Assembly (NCBI GenBank): GCA_001464425.1
Contig: LNEK01000042.1
Coordinates: 134,841 to 197,667 of the forward strand
Length of the DNA stretch: 62,827 nucleotides
From: Alphaproteobacteria bacterium Ga0077535
Lineage (GTDB): Bacteria; Pseudomonadota; Alphaproteobacteria; Caulobacterales; Aquidulcibacteraceae
Direction of reading: 5' to 3'
Shown here: piece by piece, positions 32,043-41,708 of the stretch
How positions within the stretch are numbered: the stretch's first letter is position 1
Layout: every line of letters starts with the position of its first letter
Program-made: the position numbers and the translations under genes
The notes under the pieces: generated by a model
The model's database searches: none
Told to the model about the DNA's origin: nothing
What the model saw: the letters and a program-made list of their open reading frames with translations, nothing else

Positions 32043-33125
32043 ATGAAACAACTGCTCGCCGCCGCACTTTTTCTTGCCGCCGCCACCGCCCCCGCCGCTG
32101 CCCAAAGCTTCGATCCGCGCAGCTATCAAAACCGCGTCGTCGGCGAGCCGACACAGGTCCTCGTTCTCGGCTCTCCGCACCTAAGCGGCGCGCCAGAAGA
32201 TTTCGATCCAGCAGTGCTCGAACCTCTGCTCGATCGCCTCGCCGCCTTTCGTCCCGACATCATCGCCATCGAAGCGCTCTCCGGCGAAAGCATCGACGCG
32301 CTCTGGCGCTATCGTGAAATTTATCCGGAGGTCGCCACCTCTTACGGCGGCCGGGTGATGAACATGGCCGCCGCCGTGCGCCACGGCTTGCAGCTCGACT
32401 TTCCTGACGCGGAAGCGGAAGTGCGCCGCACCCTGGCGGCATGGCCCGCCACCCCCACCCCCGCCCAGCGCCGGCGCTTGGCCGCCCTCTTCGTCGCCTC
32501 CGGCGATCCCAATTCCGCCCTCGTGCAATGGTGGCGGCTTGAGCCAGCTGAGCGCATCGCTGAGGACGGCGTCAGCGCGCTCATGGTCGAGCACATGGCG
32601 CAGTACGATACGCGCCGGAACGAGAACCATATGGTCGGCGCGCGCCTTGCCGTGCGCCTCGGCTTGGAGCGCCTTTACCCGATCGACGATCACGGCAGTG
32701 ATGACGTGCTTATGTCCCGCATGGCTGACCTCGAAGCCTTCGTGCAGGAGCCTTGGATGGCTGAGCTCATGGCCGACGAGCGCTTCCGCCCGCTGCGCGA
32801 AGCCGGCAACAATCTCACCACGCCGCAGCAAGCGCTCGCCACCTACCGCTTTCTCAACACCCCTGCCGCGGGGCGCACCGATTCCGATGCGCAATGGCTG
32901 TCGATGATCCGCCGCCCCAGCCCCAACCAGGTGGGGCGCACACGTGTTGCCGAGTGGGAAACGCGCAATCTGCGCCAAGTCGCAAACATCCGCGAAGCCA
33001 TCGCAGCACACCCTGGCACCCGCGTGTTGGTGATCACCGGCTCGGCCCACAAACCTTGGTTCGATGCGTATCTCAGCATGATGACCGACGTGGAGGTGGT
33101 CGATGCGGCGCGGGTGCTACGCTGA
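32043..33125 (+). CDS. DUF5694 domain exported protein
   Basis: A 360-residue protein with a signal peptide (MKQLLAAALFLAAATAPAAA, cut before QSFD). The domain begins with VLVLGSPHLSGAP and has FRPDIIAIEALSGE, RNENHMVGARLAVR, LYPIDDHGSDD and a final GTRVLVITGSAHKPWFDAYL. Paired Gly-Ser-Pro-His and Gly-Ser-Ala-His segments resemble the EreA/ChaN/TraB-like metal-binding fold to which DUF5694 appears related. Probably periplasmic. Its end overlaps the convergent aminotransferase by 9 nt. Confidence 0.75.
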   Translation: MKQLLAAALFLAAATAPAAAQSFDPRSYQNRVVGEPTQVLVLGSPHLSGAPEDFDPAVLEPLLDRLAAFRPDIIAIEALSGESIDALWRYREIYPEVATSYGGRVMNMAAAVRHGLQLDFPDAEAEVRRTLAAWPATPTPAQRRRLAALFVASGDPNSALVQWWRLEPAERIAEDGVSALMVEHMAQYDTRRNENHMVGARLAVRLGLERLYPIDDHGSDDVLMSRMADLEAFVQEPWMAELMADERFRPLREAGNNLTTPQQALATYRFLNTPAAGRTDSDAQWLSMIRRPSPNQVGRTRVAEWETRNLRQVANIREAIAAHPGTRVLVITGSAHKPWFDAYLSMMTDVEVVDAARVLR

Positions 33126-34262
33126 ACGTTTGGCGCGGATCAGCGCCTCCGCGCCGCGATCGAGCGTTTCATCGCGCTTGGCGAAACAGAGTCGAACGAG
33201 GTTGCGCGGCCCATTCTCAGCATAAAAACCAGAGAGTGGGATCGTCGCTACACCATGTTCGATAGCGTGGCGGGCGAAGTCGACGTCGGACATGGCGATC
33301 CCGGAAACTGTGAGATCGATGCTGACGAAGTATGCCCCCCGCGCCGGCAACGTGACGAAGCCTCCGGCGGTTAGCGCGCTAACCAGCCGATCGCGCGACC
33401 GCTGAAAGCTGGCGCGCATGTCGTCGAAATAATCGCGCTCCTTGCCGAGTGCATAAGTGACAGCGCGCTGCAAATTTGGAGGAGTTGTGAATGTGAGAAA
33501 CTGGTGCGCCTTGGCGAATTGCTCGGTCAGCGCCGGCGCGCCGCACGCGAAGCCAACTTTCCAACCGGTGAGCGAGAACATCTTGCCGGCGGAGCCAATC
33601 TTCAAAGTGCGATCGCGCAGCACCTCCAGCATCGACACGTGCTGCACACCATCAAAGGTCACATGCTCCCAAACTTCATCGCTGACGCAGATCGCATCAT
33701 GCCCGCGGCAAAATTCCGCGATTAGCTCAAGCTCGCCGCGCGTCATGACCGAAGCGCACGGATTGTGCGGCGTGTTAATGACGACGACGCGCGTCTTGTC
33801 CGTGAACACCGCCGCCAAAGCTTCTCGCTCAATCCGCCAATGCCGCGGCTGCAAACGCACGATCCGCGGCACGCCTCCTGCCCTTCGCACCATCGGCAGA
33901 TACGCGTCATACATCGGCTCAAACAGCACCACCTCGTCGCCCGGCTCGAGGAAAGCGAGCAGCGCCGCAGCGATGGCTTCCGTCGCGCCAGAAGTGATTG
34001 TCACCTCGCGCTGCCAATCGAGCTCGATCTGCTGGTGTTCCATATAATGCGTGGCCACTGCTTCACGCAGCGCCGGCAGTCCGCGCATCGGCGGATACTG
34101 GTTTGGGCCTTCGAGCGTCGCGCGCGCGGCAGCTTCAAGAATATCGCGTGGGCCATCTTCCTCGGGAAACCCCTGCCCGAGATTGACCGCGCCCTTCTCG
34201 GCCGCGAGCCGCGACATCGTCTCGAACACTGTCGTGCCGAGCGAAGCGTAGATACTGTTCAT
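33117..34262 (-). CDS. Class I/II PLP-dependent aminotransferase
   Basis: A 381-residue fold-type I aminotransferase resembling YbdL/kynurenine-type methionine aminotransferases. Visible blocks: VNLGQGFPEEDGP, NQYPPMRGLPALREAVA, VTITSGATEAIAAAL, INTPHNPCASVM, ICVSDEVWEHVTFDG (Asp-Glu-Val binding PLP), and SAGKMFSLTGWKVGFACG with the Schiff-base lysine near residue 235. Substrate is not fixed by sequence. It sits between the accessory block and parB. Confidence 0.88.
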   Translation of the reverse strand: MNSIYASLGTTVFETMSRLAAEKGAVNLGQGFPEEDGPRDILEAAARATLEGPNQYPPMRGLPALREAVATHYMEHQQIELDWQREVTITSGATEAIAAALLAFLEPGDEVVLFEPMYDAYLPMVRRAGGVPRIVRLQPRHWRIEREALAAVFTDKTRVVVINTPHNPCASVMTRGELELIAEFCRGHDAICVSDEVWEHVTFDGVQHVSMLEVLRDRTLKIGSAGKMFSLTGWKVGFACGAPALTEQFAKAHQFLTFTTPPNLQRAVTYALGKERDYFDDMRASFQRSRDRLVSALTAGGFVTLPARGAYFVSIDLTVSGIAMSDVDFARHAIEHGVATIPLSGFYAENGPRNLVRLCFAKRDETLDRGAEALIRAKRSA

Positions 34263-34310
34263 GCGCCGCGAGCGTACGCGCTCATGCCGAGCGCGTCACC
34301 CGCGCGTCGA

Positions 34311-35381
34311 TCAGAACCCGCCGCGCAAACGGCGGATCACGTCGTCAAGCTGTTCGAGCGACTTGTAGGCGATCTTCACTTCGCCGGCGCCGTTCTTGTC
34401 GCTGATCGTGACTTCGAGCCCGAGCGCGTTCGAGATCGATTGCTCCAGCGCACGCGTGTCGGCGTTCTTTGCCTCAGCTGCCACGACGGAAGCGCGCGGG
34501 CCGTGCTTTTCGTCCTTCGCAACTTGAGCCAGGCGCTCGACTTCCCGGACGTTCAGACCTTCGCTGATGGCCTTTTGCGCCAAGCCGCGCGGATCAGGCG
34601 AAGTCAAAATTGCACGCGCATGGCCGGACGAAAGCCGCCCATCACGCACCATCTCTTGCAGATCTTCCGGCAGCTTCAGCAGGCGCAGCATGTTCGCAAT
34701 GTGCGGCCGCGACTTGCCGACGGCGTCGGCGATCTCTTCTTGCGTACGCCCAAAGCGATCGATCAAAGCTTGGAAGCCTTGCGCTTCTTCGATCGGGTTG
34801 AGGTCGGCGCGTTGAACGTTTTCAACGATAGCGATCTCGAGCACTTCAACTTCGTTGAGTTCGCGGATCACAGCCGGGATAGTGTGCAAGCCAGCGCGTT
34901 GCGCCGCGCGCCAACGGCGCTCGCCCGCGACGATCTCGAAACGGCCATCCGCAATCGGGCGCACCAGGATCGGCTGCAGCACACCATGCGTTTTGATCGA
35001 GCTCGCAAGCTCGCTGAGATCGGCTTCGTCGAAATGTTTGCGCGGCTGCTGCGGGTTGCGTTGCACCAGGTCGATCGGGATCGACCGCGGGCCGACATCG
35101 CTGCCGACCTGGGCAGGCGCACTCGCTTCAGTCACCGGCGCAACCGCAACCGGCGGCGCGACGGGTTCGCTTACGACCGGCGCAACCGGCTCCGGCGCGA
35201 CTGCTTGCGGCTGCTGCGCGTTGGTGATCGGCAATTCGAACACATTGCGCGGCGGCTCGATCGGCGCGCGCTCCGGCTGCGCTTGACCAAATGCAGGGCG
35301 CGGCGCTTCGGTGCGCACGGGTTCACCGAGCAGAGCCGAGAGGCCGCGTCCAAGTCCTCGTGGTCTCGCAATCTCGCTCAT
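34311..35381 (-). CDS. parB: Chromosome partitioning protein ParB
   Basis: A 356-residue CTP-dependent clamp that loads at parS and spreads along the origin region. It begins RPRGLGRGLSALLGE (the ParA-stimulating N-terminus), then an Ala/Pro/Val linker to about residue 95, the nuclease-like domain with GERRWRAAQRAG, and the helix-turn-helix TQEEIADAVGKSRPHIANML. The C-terminal dimer domain ends DVIRRLRGGF. ATG 35381 is preferred; an upstream in-frame ATG adds six residues. It lies downstream of parA on the same strand, about 13 kb from the putative origin. Confidence 0.95.
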   Translation of the reverse strand: MSEIARPRGLGRGLSALLGEPVRTEAPRPAFGQAQPERAPIEPPRNVFELPITNAQQPQAVAPEPVAPVVSEPVAPPVAVAPVTEASAPAQVGSDVGPRSIPIDLVQRNPQQPRKHFDEADLSELASSIKTHGVLQPILVRPIADGRFEIVAGERRWRAAQRAGLHTIPAVIRELNEVEVLEIAIVENVQRADLNPIEEAQGFQALIDRFGRTQEEIADAVGKSRPHIANMLRLLKLPEDLQEMVRDGRLSSGHARAILTSPDPRGLAQKAISEGLNVREVERLAQVAKDEKHGPRASVVAAEAKNADTRALEQSISNALGLEVTISDKNGAGEVKIAYKSLEQLDDVIRRLRGGF

Positions 35382-35471
35382 CGTACCCGTCTCCTGCACC
35401 CGACCCGATTCGGTATGCTTAACAATTTGATGGGCAAACCTTGCCCACCGGTAAAAATTTCCGAGTGTTTG

Positions 35472-36260
35472 CTACGCTGCAGCCAACATTCGCTCGCGTT
35501 CGATCAGCTCTTTCGCAAGCTTGATGTAGGCTTTGCTGCCCGTGGCGTTCTGATCGTAGATAATCGCGGGCAGGCCATGACTCGGCGCCTCGCTGATGCG
35601 CACGTTGCGCGGGATCACTGTCTCATAAACTTTGTCCGGGAAGTGCGCCCTCACCTCTTGCGCCACTTGCTCAGAAAGCGTGGTGCGCTTGTCGTACATG
35701 GTGAGCACGACGCCTTGGATTTCGAGCGCCGGGTTCAAGTTCACCTTCACCGCGTTGATCGTGGCGATCAGCTGCGCGAGGCCTTCGAGCGCGAAGTATT
35801 CTGTTTGCAACGGCACGAGCACGCCATCAGATGCGGTGAGCGCATTCACCGTCAAAACGTTCAAGGACGGCGGGCAATCGATCAGGATGTAATCGATGCC
35901 GAGCTGCGATTCCGCGCGGAATTTATCGAACGCGTTGCGCAGAAAAAACTGCGGCTGCGCTTCGCCCATCAATTCGCCTTCGACGCCGGAGAGCCGCGCG
36001 TCGCCAGGCGTGATGTAAAGGTTCGGCACCTTGGTCGGCAGGATCGCTTTCGCCAACGGCAGCTGGCCGACAAGCACATCATAGCTCGTGACCGTGCGAT
36101 CATGCGGATGGATGTCGAGACCGGTCGAGGCATTGCCTTGCGGATCGGTGTCGAAGATCAGCACGCCCTTCCCGGCAGCCGCCAGAGCGGTCCCGAGATT
36201 GATGGCGGTGGTGGTCTTGCCTACGCCACCCTTCTGGTTGGCGATCGCCAAAGCACGCAT
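35472..36260 (-). CDS. parA: Chromosome partitioning ATPase ParA
   Basis: A 262-residue ATPase whose DNA-bound gradient moves ParB-parS. It has the deviant Walker A NQKGGVGKTTTAINLG (from residue 8), DTDPQGNASTGLD, the Walker B YILIDCPPSL and a C-terminal LAKELIERERM. AAAAGGAG precedes the ATG. The rsmG-parA-parB order with mnmG upstream is the classic origin-proximal arrangement. Confidence 0.96.
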   Translation of the reverse strand: MRALAIANQKGGVGKTTTAINLGTALAAAGKGVLIFDTDPQGNASTGLDIHPHDRTVTSYDVLVGQLPLAKAILPTKVPNLYITPGDARLSGVEGELMGEAQPQFFLRNAFDKFRAESQLGIDYILIDCPPSLNVLTVNALTASDGVLVPLQTEYFALEGLAQLIATINAVKVNLNPALEIQGVVLTMYDKRTTLSEQVAQEVRAHFPDKVYETVIPRNVRISEAPSHGLPAIIYDQNATGSKAYIKLAKELIERERMLAAA

Positions 36261-36283
36261 GTCCCCGTCTCCTTTTCGGAGGC

Positions 36284-36940
36284 TCAGGAGCGCGCGGCCT
36301 TTGTTATGCGAACAATGCGGCCGCGCGGATCGCTGAGGCTCTCCAGCACGTCTGCCCGATATCGGATACCTGACGCCCCACCATTCAGGACGTTGTTCGC
36401 GGCGGCCAGCTCGGCGTCTAAGTCAGCGCCTTTATGGAAGAGACCTTGCGCGCCGCGATCTAGAATCGGCTTCGCATAGGGGATGAGTCGGTTCAAGGGA
36501 GCCAAAGCACGGGCGGTAACCACGTCATACGAGCCCTCGCCGGCGCCGAAGTCCTCAATCCGCTGGTTGAAAACCTTGATCGGCAGCCCGGCGGCCTCGC
36601 CTACCGCGCGCAGGAATGCAGCCTTTTTGCCGGTGGATTCAACCAGATGCACCGAGGCGCCGGGCTGATCGGCGATAAAGGCGGCAATCACGAGCGCCGG
36701 GAACCCAGCTCCGGAACCGAGGTCGACCCACGATTTCGCCTCTGGGGCGAGTTTGATGAGCTGGGCGCTATCCAGCGCATGGCGTGACCAGAAAAGCTCT
36801 AGCTCCTTGGGGCCGACCAGATTCATCCGCTCGGACCACTCGCCCAGCAGGCGAAGGTGGGTCTCCAGGCGGGCGATTGTTTCACGGGGAACGGCGAAAC
36901 CCAGGTCTCGCTGGAACTCCTTGGGGCCGTACGTGGTCAC
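36284..36940 (-). CDS. rsmG: 16S rRNA (guanine-N7) methyltransferase RsmG
   Basis: Methylates G527 of 16S rRNA. The 218-residue protein has the SAM-binding motif WVDLGSGAGFPALVIA and LVESTGKKAAFLRAVGEAAG typical of RsmG/GidB, with an N-terminal helix bundle (LETHLRLLGEWSERMNLVGP). Its start overlaps the DUF3088 stop by 4 nt. Confidence 0.94.
   Translation of the reverse strand: MTTYGPKEFQRDLGFAVPRETIARLETHLRLLGEWSERMNLVGPKELELFWSRHALDSAQLIKLAPEAKSWVDLGSGAGFPALVIAAFIADQPGASVHLVESTGKKAAFLRAVGEAAGLPIKVFNQRIEDFGAGEGSYDVVTARALAPLNRLIPYAKPILDRGAQGLFHKGADLDAELAAANNVLNGGASGIRYRADVLESLSDPRGRIVRITKAARS
36878..36893. other. parS-like sequence inside rsmG
   Basis: TGTTTCACGGGGAACG matches the alphaproteobacterial parS consensus TGTTTCACGTGAAACA at 13 of 16 positions. 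It lies 0.6 kb from parA, near the 5' end of rsmG. Single-site matches of this strength can be chance. Confidence 0.3.
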
Positions 36941-37287
36941 GGATGCGGCCCTGCTCCGCCGTAGGCGGCAACGAGGTAGCGGGTGATCGACTTGGGCTGA
37001 TCGAGGAAGAACACGCCCTCGAACTCCTTTGCGTCCGTCGGCGGCGTCGAGCGGCTCGCAAGCACCAGGACCGGCATGGATTGGTTGGCCTCACCAATCA
37101 TCGCGATGATGTCCTGGCGCGGCCGCGGGAACCCACTCCGGCGCACATCGATGCGCGACGCCCAGTGCGGGTTGGCGAGCAAGGCGCCCTCCATAGTCGC
37201 GCAATCGACGCAGAACCATGTGCCGTCCAGCGCCGCATCTTCGAACGGCGCCGCGATGATGAGAAGCGTATCGCGTGTGGGCTTCAT
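36937..37287 (-). CDS. DUF3088 family protein
   Basis: A 116-residue soluble protein: [20 protein letters not shown], then [40 protein letters not shown] and [18 protein letters not shown]. The thioredoxin-like layout with a CVDC pair near residue 26 and the RPRQ...GEANQS block is the DUF3088 pattern. It overlaps mnmG upstream and rsmG downstream by 4 nt each, so it is cotranslated with the tRNA/rRNA modification genes. Function unknown. Confidence 0.8.
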   Translation of the reverse strand: MKPTRDTLLIIAAPFEDAALDGTWFCVDCATMEGALLANPHWASRIDVRRSGFPRPRQDIIAMIGEANQSMPVLVLASRSTPPTDAKEFEGVFFLDQPKSITRYLVAAYGGAGPHP

Positions 37288-39152
37288 GCTCGCTTCCTCT
37301 GTTCGCGTTTCACGTGCGCCAGCAACGCTGTGAGCGCACCGGGTGTCACCCCTTCAATGCGCGACGCCTGGCCAAGCGTCACCGGCCGAGCGGCAATGAG
37401 CTTCTCGCGCACTTCGTTCGAAAGACCGCCGACGCTGGCGTAATCGAGATCTGGCGAAAGCCGCAAATCCTCGTCGCGCTTGAAGGCTTCTACATCGAGC
37501 GCCTGGCGTTCGAGATAACCGGAGTACATCGCGTCGATCTCGATCTGCTCACGCGCTTGCGGGCTGAGCGAACGAAGCTCGGGCCAGATGCCGGCGAGCT
37601 GATCGAAGCGGATCGACGGATATGCCAGCAACGCCATCGCATCACGGCGCACGCCGTCCTGATTGACTTTGAGCCCATGCGCTTCGGCTTGCTGCGGCGT
37701 CAAACTGAGCGCGCGCGCCATTTGGCGGGCGGTGTCGATTTCGCCCATTTTAGCTGCAAAAGCGGCGTTTCGCGTGGCGCCCACGCAGCCTAGCTCGATG
37801 CCCTTCGGCGTGAGCCGCTGATCGGCGTTGTCCGCACGCAAGCTCAAGCGATACTCGGCGCGCGAAGTGAACATGCGATAGGGCTCGGTGACGCCGCGCG
37901 TGACAAGGTCATCGATCATCACGCCGATATAGCCTTCGGCGCGCGTCACCTCGAACGGCCCTGCTCCTGACGCCGCGCGCGCTGCGTTGAGGCCAGCGAC
38001 CAAGCCTTGCGCCGCCGCTTCTTCATAACCGGTAGTGCCGTTAATCTGACCGGCGAGGTAGAGCCCGCGAATGCGCTTGGTCTCCAGCGTCGGCATCAGT
38101 TCGCGCGGATCGACGTAGTCGTACTCGATCGCGTAGGCGTGGCGTTTGATAACGACGTTCTCGAGCCCGGCGATGGTTCGGATGAAGCGCTCCTGCACAT
38201 CCTCAGGCAGCGAGGTGCTGATGCCGTTCGGATAGACGGTGTCGTCGTCCAGCCCCTCGGGCTCCAAGAAAATCTGGTGCGCGGACTTGTCTGCAAAGCG
38301 CACGACCTTGTCTTCGATCGACGGGCAATAGCGCGGGCCACGGCCGCTGATCGCGCCGGAGTACACGGCGCTCTTCGACAGCGATTCTTCGATGATGCGG
38401 TGCGTTTCGGCATTCGTGTAAGTGACGCCGCAAGCCACCTGCTCGTTGATGATGCGCGTTGTCAGGAATGAGAATGGCGAGGGCTCGTCATCGCCGTATT
38501 GCTTCTCCAGCGCGGCCCAATCGATGGTGCTCGATTGGAGCCGCGCCGGCGTCCCGGTCTTCAGCCGCCCCATCGCGAAACCCGCGCCGTATAAGCGATC
38601 CGAGAGCCCAATCGCCGGCGCCTCGCCGTGACGGCCCGCGGGGATGCGCTTATCGCCGATATGGATCACGCCCTTCAGGAAGGTGCCCGTGGTGAGGACG
38701 ATGCGAGGCGCGCGGAACTCGCGGCCATCCGCGGTGGTGACGCCGACCACGGCGCCGTCGGCCACTACGAGGTCCTCCACCGCTGCCGCCTCAATCATCA
38801 AGCCCGCCTGCTCGGCCAGCGCCGCTTGCATGGCCTGGCGATAGAGCTTGCGGTCGGACTGGGCGCGGGGGCCGCGGACGGCTGGGCCCTTTGAGCGATT
38901 GAGCAGCCGAAACTGAATGCCGGCGGCGTCGGCCACCCGGCCCATGACGCCATCGAGCGCGTCGATCTCGCGGACGAGGTGCCCCTTGCCCAGGCCGCCA
39001 ATGGCCGGGTTGCAGCTCATCTCGCCGATGGTCTCAAGCTTATGGGTCAGCAGCAGCGTCCGCGCGCCAAGTCGCGCTGCGGCCGCCGCGGCTTCGCAGC
39101 CAGCGTGGCCGCCGCCGATGACGATGACGTTGAAGGAGTGCGCTGAGCTCAT
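37284..39152 (-). CDS. mnmG: tRNA uridine-5-carboxymethylaminomethyl modification enzyme MnmG
   Basis: With MnmE it modifies the wobble uridine of several tRNAs. The 622-residue FAD protein starts [20 protein letters not shown], with [43 protein letters not shown] and the C-terminal helical domain that meets MnmE. ATG 39152 is chosen because the FAD motif starts about 8 residues later; an upstream extension is basic and implausible. Confidence 0.95.
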   Translation of the reverse strand: MSSAHSFNVIVIGGGHAGCEAAAAAARLGARTLLLTHKLETIGEMSCNPAIGGLGKGHLVREIDALDGVMGRVADAAGIQFRLLNRSKGPAVRGPRAQSDRKLYRQAMQAALAEQAGLMIEAAAVEDLVVADGAVVGVTTADGREFRAPRIVLTTGTFLKGVIHIGDKRIPAGRHGEAPAIGLSDRLYGAGFAMGRLKTGTPARLQSSTIDWAALEKQYGDDEPSPFSFLTTRIINEQVACGVTYTNAETHRIIEESLSKSAVYSGAISGRGPRYCPSIEDKVVRFADKSAHQIFLEPEGLDDDTVYPNGISTSLPEDVQERFIRTIAGLENVVIKRHAYAIEYDYVDPRELMPTLETKRIRGLYLAGQINGTTGYEEAAAQGLVAGLNAARAASGAGPFEVTRAEGYIGVMIDDLVTRGVTEPYRMFTSRAEYRLSLRADNADQRLTPKGIELGCVGATRNAAFAAKMGEIDTARQMARALSLTPQQAEAHGLKVNQDGVRRDAMALLAYPSIRFDQLAGIWPELRSLSPQAREQIEIDAMYSGYLERQALDVEAFKRDEDLRLSPDLDYASVGGLSNEVREKLIAARPVTLGQASRIEGVTPGALTALLAHVKREQRKRA

Positions 39153-39304
39153 GATCTGTCGCGCTTCATATAGGAGGCGCGGAGCGGCGTCACTGCACTT
39201 GGACCGCGCACCTTTAGGCCCGCGCGTCGGCGGCCGAGATGCGCGTCTCAAGGCGCTCGTCCAAGCGATGCGCTTCACGTGCAACCCGCTAATTTCAATT
39301 CACC

Positions 39305-39320
39305 AGTTTCGCGTGAAACC
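39305..39320. other. parS-like palindrome between mnmG and mnmE
   Basis: AGTTTCGCGTGAAACC matches TGTTTCACGTGAAACA at 13 of 16 positions and its 14-bp core GTTTCGCGTGAAAC is palindromic except for one base. It is intergenic, unlike most chance matches, and 3 kb from parAB. Confidence 0.4.
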
Positions 39321-39349
39321 GCCCATTCCATGCGGATTTTCGAATGGCT

Positions 39350-40669
39350 CTATTTGCCGATGCAGAAGCTCGAAAAGATCTCGCCGAGCAAATCCTCGAC
39401 ATCGATGCGCCCCGTCAAACGCCCAATCTGATCAGCGGCGACGCGCACATCCTCGGCGGCCAATTCAGGCCCAAGATCGAGCGCCGGGATCGCGCGCAGC
39501 AACGCCGCCCGCGCCTCTTCCACCAGACGCCGATGCCGCGCCCGCGTCAGCACCGGCGCCTCTTCGCGGCCGAGGGCTTCGGCGACCCGCTCTTCGATTT
39601 GGGTGTGCAGGAGCTTCAAACCGATCCCGGTCAGCGCCGAGACTTCCAGCATCTCACCAGACGAGTGCGCGGCGACCCGATCGGCCTTCGAGCGGACGAG
39701 CAGGTCGCCATCGCGGATGGCGGCTTCGAGCTCCGGCGGGACGTCATGGCCGATCTCGACGACGGCAATGCGCAGATCAGCCTCCTCGGCCCGCTTCAGC
39801 GCCCGGCGCACGCCCTCGGCCTCGATCGCGTCCGCGGCCTCGCGGAGGCCCGCCGTGTCGGCAATCCAGACTGGGAAGCCGGCCAGGACTAAGCGCACCT
39901 CGACCACGTCGCGCGTCGTGCCTGGGATGTCGCTCACGATCGCGGCTTCGCGCTGGGCTAGCGCGTTCAGCAGGCTCGATTTGCCGGCGTTGGGCGGGCC
40001 GATAATGGCGATGCGGAAGCCGTCGCGGATGCGCTCGCCGCGGTGGCTATCATCCAGGTGCCGGCCCATGTCGTCGGCCAGCGCTTGCAGGATCGGTGCG
40101 GCGCGCTGCGCGAGGGCGCCCGGCAGGTCCTCGTCCGGGAAATCGATCTCAGCTTCGATCAGAGCTGCCGCCTCGATCAGCTTGCTCCGCCAGCCTTCAT
40201 AGACCGCGCTCAGAGCCCCGCGCCGCTGCCGAAGCGCCTGGCGTCGTTGGCCCTCGGTCTCGGCGTCCACGAGGTCGGCAAGGCCCTCGGCCTCCGCCAG
40301 GTCGAGCTTGCCATTCTCAAAGGCGCGGCAGGTGTATTCGCCGGGCTCGGCGACACGGACGCCCGGCTGGCTGAGGCACGCGTCGATGATGGCGGCGATA
40401 ACAGCCGCGCCGCCATGAATCTGGAGTTCGGCGATGTCTTCGCCAGTGAAACTGTGCGGCCCGGGAAACCAGAGCGCCAGGCCGTCGTCGAGCGAAACGC
40501 CGGTGCGTGGATCACAAAAGGCTTCGCGGGTCGCCATGCGCGGCTTGGGCAGGTCGCGGGCAGTTAGCGCCTTCAACGTCGCGCCTGCGTCGGGCCCGCT
40601 CAGCCGGATCACAGCAACGCCGGCGCGGCCGGCGCCCGACGCGAGCGCGACGATGGTGTCCGGTTTCAT
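39350..40669 (-). CDS. mnmE: tRNA modification GTPase MnmE
   Basis: A 439-residue potassium-activated GTPase that works with MnmG at U34. The N-terminal folate domain starts [20 protein letters not shown] and includes FTGEDIAELQIHGG; the inserted G domain has GPPNAGKSSLLNAL, DIPGTTRD and DTAGLREAAD; the C-terminus carries the required cysteine in SSFCIGK. Length is normal. Confidence 0.95.
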   Translation of the reverse strand: MKPDTIVALASGAGRAGVAVIRLSGPDAGATLKALTARDLPKPRMATREAFCDPRTGVSLDDGLALWFPGPHSFTGEDIAELQIHGGAAVIAAIIDACLSQPGVRVAEPGEYTCRAFENGKLDLAEAEGLADLVDAETEGQRRQALRQRRGALSAVYEGWRSKLIEAAALIEAEIDFPDEDLPGALAQRAAPILQALADDMGRHLDDSHRGERIRDGFRIAIIGPPNAGKSSLLNALAQREAAIVSDIPGTTRDVVEVRLVLAGFPVWIADTAGLREAADAIEAEGVRRALKRAEEADLRIAVVEIGHDVPPELEAAIRDGDLLVRSKADRVAAHSSGEMLEVSALTGIGLKLLHTQIEERVAEALGREEAPVLTRARHRRLVEEARAALLRAIPALDLGPELAAEDVRVAADQIGRLTGRIDVEDLLGEIFSSFCIGK

Positions 40670-40690
40670 GTGAAATGAGCTAAGGCGCGC

Positions 40691-40942
40691 TTAGGGCTTT
40701 TCACGTGAAGCCGCGGCGGCGGTGGCGCCGGAGGTCATCAGCTTCACGAAGGCGTCCTGCGCCTGGGTGCCGACACTCATCCACGAGCTCATCATGTTTT
40801 CGCCGCTCATCAGCTTGAGGTTGGCTTCCATGCGCTTGCCCATTTCGGCAACCAAAGCCTCGTTGATCGGCGTGACATCCGGCAGACCCATGAAGCGGCG
40901 CGCTTCCTCCGGCGAGCATTCGACGTTGACGGTGAACTTCAT
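40691..40942 (-). CDS. DUF6489-like small protein
   Basis: An 83-residue protein beginning MKFTVNVECSPEEARRFMGL and containing PDVTPINEALVAEMGKRMEA, then GENMMSSWMSVGTQAQDAFV. The first strand and ARRFMGLPDV are a recognisable alphaproteobacterial small-protein pattern (DUF6489 from memory), sometimes near polyhydroxyalkanoate genes. ATG 40942 is chosen since the upstream extension is not conserved-looking. Function unknown. Confidence 0.7.
   Translation of the reverse strand: MKFTVNVECSPEEARRFMGLPDVTPINEALVAEMGKRMEANLKLMSGENMMSSWMSVGTQAQDAFVKLMTSGATAAAASREKP
40697..40712. other. parS-like core at the end of the DUF6489-like gene
   Basis: CTTTTCACGTGAAGCC contains the 10-bp parS core TTCACGTGAA intact but differs in the flanks (12 of 16 overall). 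Confidence 0.25.
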
Positions 40943-41018
40943 GGCTCCAAATCCCTTCGCGTTAGTCGGCTTACGGCGTCTATAACGCGCCCAGGCCGCA
41001 AGAGACAGGGAGACGACG

Positions 41019-41708
41019 ATGGGTGAATGGGTAGAGATCAGCGGCCCCGATGGCGCCTTCAAAGCCTATGTGGCCAGGCCCAGCGGCGCGCCGAAAGGCG
41101 CGGTCGTCGTCGTGCAGGAGATTTTCGGCGTCAACGCGGTGATGCGCGGCAAGGCCGACTGGTTGGCGCGCGAGGGCTTTCTGGCTGTCGCGCCGGATCT
41201 CTTCTGGCGGATCAAGCCGGGCATCGATCTGACCGACCAGAGCGAAGCCGAGTGGAAGCAGGCGCTCGACTACATGAACCAGCTCGACAAGAACGCGAGC
41301 GTCAAGGACGTGGCCGCGACGCTCGCGTGGGCGCTGACGCAGGACGCCAGCAAGGCCGGCGTCATGGGCTATTGCATGGGCGGCTACATTGCGTTCCTGG
41401 CGGCGTGCCGGACGGATACGGACGCGACGGTGGCCTACCACGGCGGCGGCATCCACACCGCGCTTGGTGAAGCAGGCGGCATCAAGAAGCCGGTGATGCT
41501 GCATAACCCGCTAGAAGACAGCTTCATTCCAAGGGAAGCGCTGGACACGATCCGCGAGACGTTGAAGCCCAATCCGCTTGTAACGGTCCACGAGTATGCG
41601 GGCCTCGATCACGCGTTCACGCGCGAAGGCGGCAAGCACTACGATCGCGCCGGAACGCAACTCGCTGACAGCGCGACCATCAACTTTTTCAACGAGCACC
41701 TGGCTTGA
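41019..41708 (+). CDS. Dienelactone hydrolase family protein
   Basis: A 229-residue alpha/beta hydrolase. The nucleophile elbow is VMGYCMGGYIAFLA with cysteine near residue 118, as in dienelactone hydrolases; VVVVQEIFGVNAVMRGKADW is the typical N-terminal block and GLDHAFTREGGKHYD supplies the histidine. DLFWRIKPG is also family-like. GGGAG precedes ATG 41019. The substrate is unknown. The stop overlaps a TTG start of the next gene. Confidence 0.85.
   Translation: MGEWVEISGPDGAFKAYVARPSGAPKGAVVVVQEIFGVNAVMRGKADWLAREGFLAVAPDLFWRIKPGIDLTDQSEAEWKQALDYMNQLDKNASVKDVAATLAWALTQDASKAGVMGYCMGGYIAFLAACRTDTDATVAYHGGGIHTALGEAGGIKKPVMLHNPLEDSFIPREALDTIRETLKPNPLVTVHEYAGLDHAFTREGGKHYDRAGTQLADSATINFFNEHLA

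Noticed and set aside
33765-36479. A 904-codon open frame antisense to the aminotransferase, parB and parA
   Set aside because: It is opposite three certain genes and is very rich in Arg/His/Ala, a codon-composition artefact.
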